20,994 nt of DNA from Prevotella sp. CAG:1185 (GTDB lineage: Bacteria; Bacteroidota; Bacteroidia; Bacteroidales; Bacteroidaceae): the NCBI GenBank assembly GCA_000436695.1, contig HF992649.1, positions 1-20,994 of the forward strand, read 5' to 3'. A model generated the notes under the pieces. It searched no databases and had not been told where the DNA came from. It saw only the letters and a program-made list of their open reading frames with translations. Shown here one piece after another: positions 16,490-20,994 of the stretch. Made by a program: the position numbers and the translations under genes. Position 1 is the stretch's first letter, and each line of letters begins with the position of its first letter.

Positions 16490-16891
16490 GGTCGATAAGT
16501 TTTTTTAAATTGATAAACTTTTCGCCATAATTACTCTCTCGCATGTTTCAATACCACGTCTTTACACCATAATAAAAATTTTTAAATTCTTTGTATTCCA
16601 CAGCACCTGCATCATACAACAATACAAATGTTGCTTAATGTGGTGTTTACTGCACAAAGGCTTATGGTTATCGCCTCTACAAAATGATGAACATCACCGA
16701 CGATGAATCCGGTGCCGGTCATATTTTGACTTACATGCAAACTGTTAATTTTGTTACAATTATGATAATTAATCATACAAATGTAAGCATTCTTTCTCAA
16801 AGCAGAAAGTAAAAACTGAAATTTAACACAAAAAACTGTCATTTCGTCAACAGGCATAAAGCTGATATAAGAGTATAGGTTGACACATACA
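16490..16891. other. Gene-free region upstream of the receptor gene
   Basis: About 400 AT-rich bases lie between the receptor start and the lipoprotein terminator. A 107-codon minus-strand frame (16612-16935) runs into that terminator hairpin and shows no domain; I do not accept it. On the minus strand TACATTTG (16785-16778), with TTTC 19 bases upstream (16808-16805), is a near-consensus promoter; if used for the receptor, the leader would be about 285 bases. Confidence 0.5.
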
Positions 16892-16936
16892 TAAAAAATT
16901 GGCGGGCAATATCTGATTTGGATATTGCCCGCCAAT
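16892..16936 (-). terminator. Rho-independent terminator of the rsmI-lipoprotein pair
   Basis: On the minus strand a perfect 16-bp stem (16936-16921 with 16913-16898), a 7-base loop and a run of T follow the lipoprotein stop codon by 53 bases. Confidence 0.9.
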
Positions 16937-16989
16937 AAATGCCGACGCAGAGGTCAGAATAATATATTCTCTGAATATTCTGCCAATAT

Positions 16990-17838
16990 TTATCTAACCT
17001 GTATTACAAGATACTTGCTTGTGCTCCAGAATATCTGCGGATTGGTTATGCGCAGCACATACTGGTCTTTAGAGTCGCGTGTAAGCGTGTAGCTGCTTGA
17101 CGGATGCATGGTCAGAAGCTTTGCCGACTTAGAATAGAGCTTAATCTCTTTCTCAACACGTATGTCTATCTTTGTAAAGTAACTCTTGTTGAAGTTGCCC
17201 TGCAGCACCTTTCCGTTTACAAGAATCTTCTGCTCCTTCAGCTCTTTCTTTGTTCCGAACACATACCATGCTGTGTTGAGCTGCTTGTCCTGATTGCTTA
17301 TAGTCTGCGATTTCTGCTCGCTCTCGCCCTTCAGGTTAGTAACGTCCTTGTTGAGCGAATTGATTGTCATGTCAAGTTCCTCAATGTGTATGTCCTTAGC
17401 TTCAAGCTGTGCGCGCAGGTCTTTCAGCTGGTTGTCTTTGTCTTCGAGCTGCTTAACCAGATTCTCTACAGTGCGCTTCATCTCGTCGCCCTTTACGGAG
17501 CTTTCACGCACCTGCTTGCGCAGTTTCTCTATCAGTTCACGGTTCTGGGCAAGGCGCTGCTGAATGAACTGTATGTTCTCGCGTATGCGCTGTTTTTTGT
17601 CGGCGCCCTCGCCGTCCTTCGCCACGCTTACGCGGTTTTCAGCTTCGTTAATCTGACGGAATCCTTCGTCAATATCATTCAGGAGTCCCATCATGTCATT
17701 TATCTCATTGTCCTTTTGCTCTATTATCTTCTGCAAAGAGTCTGTTTGGCTTACTTGAGGCAGATTTGAACCTGTTTTCTCGTTGTTACATGCGACCAAA
17801 GCCATAAAACAAGCCGCAATAAATAATACCTTTTTCAT
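16990..17838 (-). CDS. Coiled-coil lipoprotein of unknown function
   Basis: The 282-residue protein begins MKKVLFIAACFMALVAC, a lipoprotein signal peptide with lipobox LVAC and acylated C17. Residues about 30-180 are rich in E, K, Q, L and I in heptad-like order (for example NRELIEKLRKQVRE), predicting a long coiled coil. The C-terminal 100 residues look beta-rich (KIDIRVEKEIKLYSKSAKLLTMHP). I do not recognise a function. The start at 17838 is chosen over 17889 because it begins the signal peptide, and the rsmI stop lies only 7 bases upstream, so the two are likely cotranscribed. A surface or periplasmic structural or adhesive role is only a guess. Confidence 0.85.
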   Translation of the reverse strand: MKKVLFIAACFMALVACNNEKTGSNLPQVSQTDSLQKIIEQKDNEINDMMGLLNDIDEGFRQINEAENRVSVAKDGEGADKKQRIRENIQFIQQRLAQNRELIEKLRKQVRESSVKGDEMKRTVENLVKQLEDKDNQLKDLRAQLEAKDIHIEELDMTINSLNKDVTNLKGESEQKSQTISNQDKQLNTAWYVFGTKKELKEQKILVNGKVLQGNFNKSYFTKIDIRVEKEIKLYSKSAKLLTMHPSSSYTLTRDSKDQYVLRITNPQIFWSTSKYLVIQVR

Positions 17839-17845
17839 AATGCTG

Positions 17846-18541
17846 TCAATTATTAGGTTTTCGTTCTTTAATATTTTTGCCCGCCACAACGATTACAAAC
17901 TCGCCGCGAGGCTCTGTTTCCTTAAAATGGGCTATAACCTCTGCCAGAGTGCCTCTAACGCTCTCCTCATGTATCTTTGATATTTCACGGCAGGCGCTCA
18001 CCCTGCGGTCTTCGCCAAAATACTCTACAAACTGCTCAAGAGTCTTCAGCACTCTGTAAGGCGACTCATAGAATATCATTGTACGCGTTTCGTCGCGCAG
18101 ACTTTCAAGACGTGTGGCGCGCCCCTTCTTCTGTGGCAGAAATCCCTCAAAGCAGAAACGGTCGCAAGGCAGACCTGACGCGACAAGCGCCGGAACAAAA
18201 GCCGTAGCGCCCGGAAGACACTGCACCGTGATGCCGGCATTGACAGCCTCTCTGACCAGGAAAAATCCCGGATCGCTTATGCCGGGTGTGCCGGCGTCGC
18301 TTATAAGAGCCACTGTGGCTCCGGCCTTAAGACGTTCCACTATCGACGCTGACGTGCCGTGCTCGTTAAACTTGTGGTGAGCCATGAGCTGGTTCTTTAT
18401 ATCAAAGTGCTTGAGCAGTATGCCCGACGTGCGGGTGTCCTCTGCCAAAACCAGGTCGGCTTCCTTCAAGATGCGTATGGCCCTGAGCGTCATATCCTCC
18501 ATATTTCCCACCGGTGTGGGTACTATATATAACAAGCCCAT
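17846..18541 (-). CDS. rsmI: 16S rRNA (cytidine(1402)-2'-O)-methyltransferase
   Basis: RsmI methylates the 2'-OH of C1402 in 16S rRNA using S-adenosylmethionine, tuning decoding at the P site. The 231-residue protein has the tetrapyrrole methylase fold signatures LYIVPTPVGNMEDMTLRA at the N-terminus, AEDTRTSG, ALISDAGTPGISDPG, LPGATAFVPALVASG and the C-terminal FVIVVAGK. An upstream ATG at 18604 lies beyond the promoter at 18551-18582, so the start at 18541 (MGLLYIVPTP) is used. The leader is then only about 6 bases. The lipoprotein gene follows after 7 bases. Confidence 0.95.
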   Translation of the reverse strand: MGLLYIVPTPVGNMEDMTLRAIRILKEADLVLAEDTRTSGILLKHFDIKNQLMAHHKFNEHGTSASIVERLKAGATVALISDAGTPGISDPGFFLVREAVNAGITVQCLPGATAFVPALVASGLPCDRFCFEGFLPQKKGRATRLESLRDETRTMIFYESPYRVLKTLEQFVEYFGEDRRVSACREISKIHEESVRGTLAEVIAHFKETEPRGEFVIVVAGKNIKERKPNN

Positions 18542-18550
18542 AATTCGCCA

Positions 18551-18582
18551 CAAATATAAGTTAAATAATCCATGAGTGCAAA
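18551..18582 (-). promoter_or_regulatory. Promoter of rsmI
   Basis: On the minus strand TTTG (18582-18579), a 20-base spacer and TATATTTG (18558-18551) match the consensus. The -7 box ends 9 bases before the rsmI ATG. Confidence 0.82.
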
Positions 18583-18597
18583 AAAACGCTATATTTC

Positions 18598-18629
18598 TTT
18601 GCAATTTTTAAAACGTCTTTGTAATTTTG
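18598..18629 (+). promoter_or_regulatory. Promoter of tdk
   Basis: TTTG (18598-18601), a 20-base spacer and TAATTTTG (18622-18629) match the consensus. The -7 box ends 7 bases before the tdk ATG, so the transcript should be nearly leaderless. Confidence 0.82.
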
Positions 18630-18636
18630 CGCCATA

Positions 18637-19236
18637 ATGGACAACAATCTGGCAGGCGAAGCACACCGCCCGGGAAGAATAGAAGTTGTGTGCGGATCGA
18701 TGTTCTCGGGCAAGACCGAGGAACTTATAAGGCGACTGAGACGCGCCAAGTTTGCTAAACAGAGAGTGGAGATTTTCAAGCCCGCCCTCGACACGCGCTA
18801 TTCTGAGATTGAGGTGGTAAGCCACGACCGCAACTCCATAATGAGCACGCCTGTCGACTCATCGTCATCCATACTGCTGCTGTCGTCAGACATCGACGTG
18901 GTTGGTATAGACGAGGCGCAGTTTTTCGACGACGGACTGGTGCAGGTATGCAACGAGCTTGCCAACAAGGGCATACGTGTCATAGTGGCGGGGCTCGACA
19001 TGGACTTCAAGGGCGTTCCCTTCGGACCTATCCCTGCCCTGTGCGCCATTGCCGACGAGGTGACCAAGGTGCATGCCATCTGCGTAAGATGCGGCTCGCT
19101 GGCATATGTAAGCCACAGGCTCGTGGCCAACGACAAGCGCGTTATGCTTGGCGAGCAGGCCGAATATGAGCCGCTCTGCCGCGAATGTTACCGCAAGGCG
19201 CTTGCCGAAGACAAAAACAAGGACAAAACACTTTAA
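18637..19236 (+). CDS. tdk: Thymidine kinase
   Basis: Tdk phosphorylates thymidine to dTMP in pyrimidine salvage. The 199-residue length suits the type II (TK1-like) family. The P-loop is G20-SMFSGKT27, the catalytic glutamate is E93 in GIDEAQFF, and the structural zinc site is C149-x2-C152 with C181-x2-C184. The first 13 residues are a short extension also seen in Bacteroides Tdk; the only other nearby Met (M22) lies within the P-loop, so the start is firm. It diverges from rsmI and is followed after 4 bases by the permease gene. Confidence 0.96.
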   Translation: MDNNLAGEAHRPGRIEVVCGSMFSGKTEELIRRLRRAKFAKQRVEIFKPALDTRYSEIEVVSHDRNSIMSTPVDSSSSILLLSSDIDVVGIDEAQFFDDGLVQVCNELANKGIRVIVAGLDMDFKGVPFGPIPALCAIADEVTKVHAICVRCGSLAYVSHRLVANDKRVMLGEQAEYEPLCRECYRKALAEDKNKDKTL

Positions 19237-19240
19237 TTAT

Positions 19241-20353
19241 ATGTTTGAAGAGAAAATCACTTTCGACAAATTCATACGGTGGATGCTCATAGCCCTGCTT
19301 ATAGGAGCAATATTGTTCATCACCAACTATCTGAGCAACGTGCTCCTGCCGTTCTTCGTGGCGTGGCTCCTGGCTTACCTGCTCTACCCCATCGTTAAGT
19401 TCGTGCAATACAAGCTGCACGTGCCCACAAGGGCTTTGTCGATCATCGTAACGCTGATTTTCGTCATCGCTATAATCGGAGGCATATTCTATCTCATCAT
19501 ACCGCCGATGCTTGAACAGTTTGACAAGCTAGGCGACGTGCTGTCGCGCTACCTGCATCAGACAACTCACATCAACAATTTTCCAAGCACCATACGCCAA
19601 TGGATTGAGGACAACCGGCATGAGATACAACAGTTTTTCAAGCAGAAAGACGTTACCGAAGCCATCAGGAGCGCCATGCCTAAGCTTTTCAGCGTATTGG
19701 GACAGACGGCAAACATCATCATAAGCATCGTGGCGTCGCTCATCACGCTTATGTATATGTTCTTCATCCTGCTCGACTATGAGGCTCTTTCAACCAAATG
19801 GATAAAGATATTCCCCCAGAAGGTGCGCCCGTTCTGGAAGGAGCTTATGGAGGACGTGGAGCGCGAGCTCAACAACTATATCCGCGGCCAGTCGCTCGTG
19901 TCGCTCTGCATGGGCATAATGTTTTGCATAGGCTTCACCATAATCGACTTTCCTATGGCTATAGGCCTCGGCATAATGATAGGCATAATGAATCTTGTGC
20001 CCTATCTTCACACCTTCGCCCTTATACCGACAGTGTTCCTTGCCCTGCTCAAGGCTGCCGACACGGGACAGAACTTCTGGATAATCCTGGCAGGCGCCGT
20101 GGCAGTGTTCTGCATCGTACAGATAATCAGCGACATGGTTGTAACTCCCAAGATAATGGGCAAGGCCATGGGCCTCAATCCAGCCATTCTGCTGCTGTCG
20201 CTCTCAGTATGGGGCACCCTTTTAGGTTTCATCGGCCTCATCATTGCCCTGCCGCTCACCACCATCTTGATAGCATATTATCAGCGATACATCACTAAAG
20301 AGGGGGATGAAAGGCCACAAAATGAAGAAAAATCAAAAAAAGTTGCAAAATAA
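19241..20353 (+). CDS. AI-2E family transporter (putative permease)
   Basis: The 370-residue protein has about eight hydrophobic helices, paired near the N-terminus (residues 13-55), then around 62-82, and clustered after about 155. A hydrophilic stretch of about 70 residues separates the early and late groups, as in the AI-2E/PerM/YdiK family (PF01594). Family-like text includes YLLYPIVKFVQ, NLVPYLHTF and VVTPKIMGKAMGLNPAI. Some members export autoinducer-2 and others move sodium or protons; the substrate here cannot be told. The start at 19241 (MFEEKITFDKF) is 4 bases after the tdk stop, so the pair is probably an operon. The frame also reads upstream into tdk, which is not meaningful. The stop codon abuts the -33 box of the tRNA promoter. 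Confidence 0.92.
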   Translation: MFEEKITFDKFIRWMLIALLIGAILFITNYLSNVLLPFFVAWLLAYLLYPIVKFVQYKLHVPTRALSIIVTLIFVIAIIGGIFYLIIPPMLEQFDKLGDVLSRYLHQTTHINNFPSTIRQWIEDNRHEIQQFFKQKDVTEAIRSAMPKLFSVLGQTANIIISIVASLITLMYMFFILLDYEALSTKWIKIFPQKVRPFWKELMEDVERELNNYIRGQSLVSLCMGIMFCIGFTIIDFPMAIGLGIMIGIMNLVPYLHTFALIPTVFLALLKAADTGQNFWIILAGAVAVFCIVQIISDMVVTPKIMGKAMGLNPAILLLSLSVWGTLLGFIGLIIALPLTTILIAYYQRYITKEGDERPQNEEKSKKVAK

Positions 20354-20385
20354 TTTGGAGAATTCAAAAAAAGTCCATACCTTTG
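20354..20385 (+). promoter_or_regulatory. Promoter of tRNA-Lys
   Basis: TTTG (20354-20357), a 20-base spacer and TACCTTTG (20378-20385) match the consensus. The -33 box begins on the base after the permease stop codon. The -7 box ends 30 bases before the tRNA. Confidence 0.82.
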
Positions 20386-20415
20386 CACTCGCTTTACAGA
20401 ACGAATGGATAAGAT

Positions 20416-20488
20416 GATCCGTTAGCTCAGCTGGTAGAGCACAACACTTTTAATGTTGGGGTCTTGGGTTCGAGCCCCAAACGGATCA
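20416..20488 (+). tRNA. tRNA-Lys (anticodon UUU)
   Basis: The 73-base cloverleaf folds with a perfect 7-bp acceptor stem (GATCCGT/ACGGATC), D arm GCTC...GAGC, anticodon stem CAACA/TGTTG with loop CTTTTAA (anticodon TTT at 20449-20451), and T arm TTGGG TTCGAGC CCCAA. The discriminator is A at 20488. CCA is not encoded. It has its own promoter and terminator. Confidence 0.98.
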
Positions 20489-20491
20489 CAG

Positions 20492-20518
20492 AGGAGTACC
20501 AAATGGTACTCCTTTTTT
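20492..20518 (+). terminator. Rho-independent terminator of tRNA-Lys
   Basis: A 9-bp stem (20492-20500 with 20505-20513) with loop AAAT is followed by a T tract to 20518, starting 4 bases after the tRNA. Confidence 0.92.
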
Positions 20519-20599
20519 GTTATACATCATCCGCAACAACAGCATCACCGAAGCGTCATGATAGACGGGCTGACGCCCCTCGAATACGCCCACAAATGA
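20519..20599 (+). pseudogene. Possible fossil of a transposase/integrase C-terminus
   Basis: One frame reads HHRSVMIDGLTPLEYAHK and then a stop at 20597-20599. This resembles the end of IS3-type transposases, where a PHRSLDGLTPxEYA-like motif is followed closely by the stop. Only about 20 residues are recognisable, and the frame runs back into the tRNA terminator with no start. It could be chance. Confidence 0.4.
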
Positions 20600-20839
20600 C
20601 TGCATATGCATAAGTACACGCCAAATGCCCCGCAACAGGCATTTTAAGCGCTGCTGACGGCTTTTAATCATCATAACATGACTTATATCGAATTTAATTA
20701 AAAACGGTCTTACAAGCAAATATATGCCGTTAAATTAAGAAGAACGTCTCATTATCCTTTAATCATTTGTAGACATATCATAGTATGTTTAAAGTCAGCC
20801 ATAACCATAAAAGGATAATCATAAAAAAGTTTCGTAAAA

Positions 20840-20921
20840 ACTCGTCACTCGTCACAAACCGGCTTAACAAATTGATATACAACATGTTACAGTGTGACGA
20901 GTTTATACGGCAACTCATCAC
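20840..20921. repeat. Cluster of ACTCGTCAC direct and inverted repeats
   Basis: ACTCGTCAC occurs at 20840-20848 and 20847-20855, overlapping by two bases. GTGACGAGTT (20894-20903) is the inverse, and it can also pair with AACTCATCAC (20912-20921) with one G-T. Alternative hairpins are therefore possible. Confidence 0.6.
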
Positions 20922-20963
20922 AGGGGGATTCGTTTTAGGAGAAATGTCTCACACGTGATGTAG

Positions 20964-20984
20964 GGACGCACCCCAGGTGCGTCC
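20964..20984. repeat. REP-like short hairpin
   Basis: GGACGCACC and GGTGCGTCC pair perfectly over 9 bp with loop CCA. GC-rich hairpins of the form GGGACGCACC are, as I recall, dispersed in Bacteroidales genomes. There is only one copy in this window. Confidence 0.55.
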
Positions 20985-20994
20985 AAAACCCATA

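Larger units (their letters stand above)
20600..20994. other. Gene-free right end with several inverted repeats
   Basis: No coding frame is convincing. Structures seen: a 7-bp hairpin (20623-20629 with 20638-20644), a 10-bp inverted repeat (20751-20760 with 20810-20819), ACTCGTCAC-type repeats at 20840-20855 and in inverted form at 20894-20921, and a 9-bp hairpin at 20964-20984. It may be the regulatory region of a gene beyond the window. Confidence 0.55.

Noticed and set aside
16612..16935. A 107-codon minus-strand frame upstream of the receptor
   Set aside because: Its start lies in the lipoprotein terminator hairpin and the protein is compositionally odd (Cys- and aromatic-rich).
20486..20719. 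A 77-codon minus-strand frame next to tRNA-Lys
   Set aside because: It ends within the tRNA 3' end and overlaps the tRNA terminator; no recognisable protein features.
20416..20994. Integration (att) site at the tRNA-Lys 3' end
   Set aside because: No second copy of the tRNA 3' end is present in the window and no integrase gene is seen.

Overview
The window looks like a piece of a Bacteroidota chromosome, most likely Prevotella or a close relative. The case rests on three things. Six promoters match the Bacteroidetes consensus TTTG-N19/20-TAnnTTTG. The order thioredoxin, dnaE, psd, pssA, DUF4834 is familiar from Bacteroidales. The protein families are also typical: an endonuclease I with a cell-surface style C-terminal tail, and an outer-membrane beta-barrel receptor with a CarboxypepD_reg-like domain. 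Species cannot be fixed from sequence alone.

Layout, left to right. 1-1176 (+) is the 3' part of a secreted endonuclease I. 1214-2261 is an IS982-family insertion sequence whose transposase is frameshifted near its N-terminus; it sits between the nuclease gene and what looks like that gene's terminator. 2596-6752 (-) holds trxA and dnaE, with dnaE upstream. 6811-7598 is a long gene-free stretch with a small 22-bp-period array of A/T-flanked dyads. 7659-9396 (+) is the phospholipid gene cluster psd-pssA-DUF4834, making phosphatidylserine and then phosphatidylethanolamine. 9480-11054 (+) is a secreted GH28 pectinase-like enzyme. 11284-13332 (-) holds yraN, birA and pyrH, with a 44-bp perfect inverted repeat between birA and pyrH. 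tadA (+) diverges from yraN. 14162-16489 (-) is an outer-membrane receptor. 16990-18541 (-) is rsmI followed by a coiled-coil lipoprotein. Divergent from rsmI are tdk and an AI-2E family permease (+), then a tRNA-Lys(UUU) with its own promoter and terminator. The last 475 bases carry no convincing gene, but hold a possible transposase fossil and several inverted repeats.

Most genes are housekeeping: replication, redox, membrane lipid, nucleotide supply, biotin attachment, and tRNA and rRNA modification. I see no defence system, CRISPR array, prophage or biosynthetic cluster. The unusual content is in the non-coding DNA: the MITE-like inverted repeat, the 22-bp-period array, the near-leaderless divergent promoter pair of rsmI and tdk, and the structured right end.
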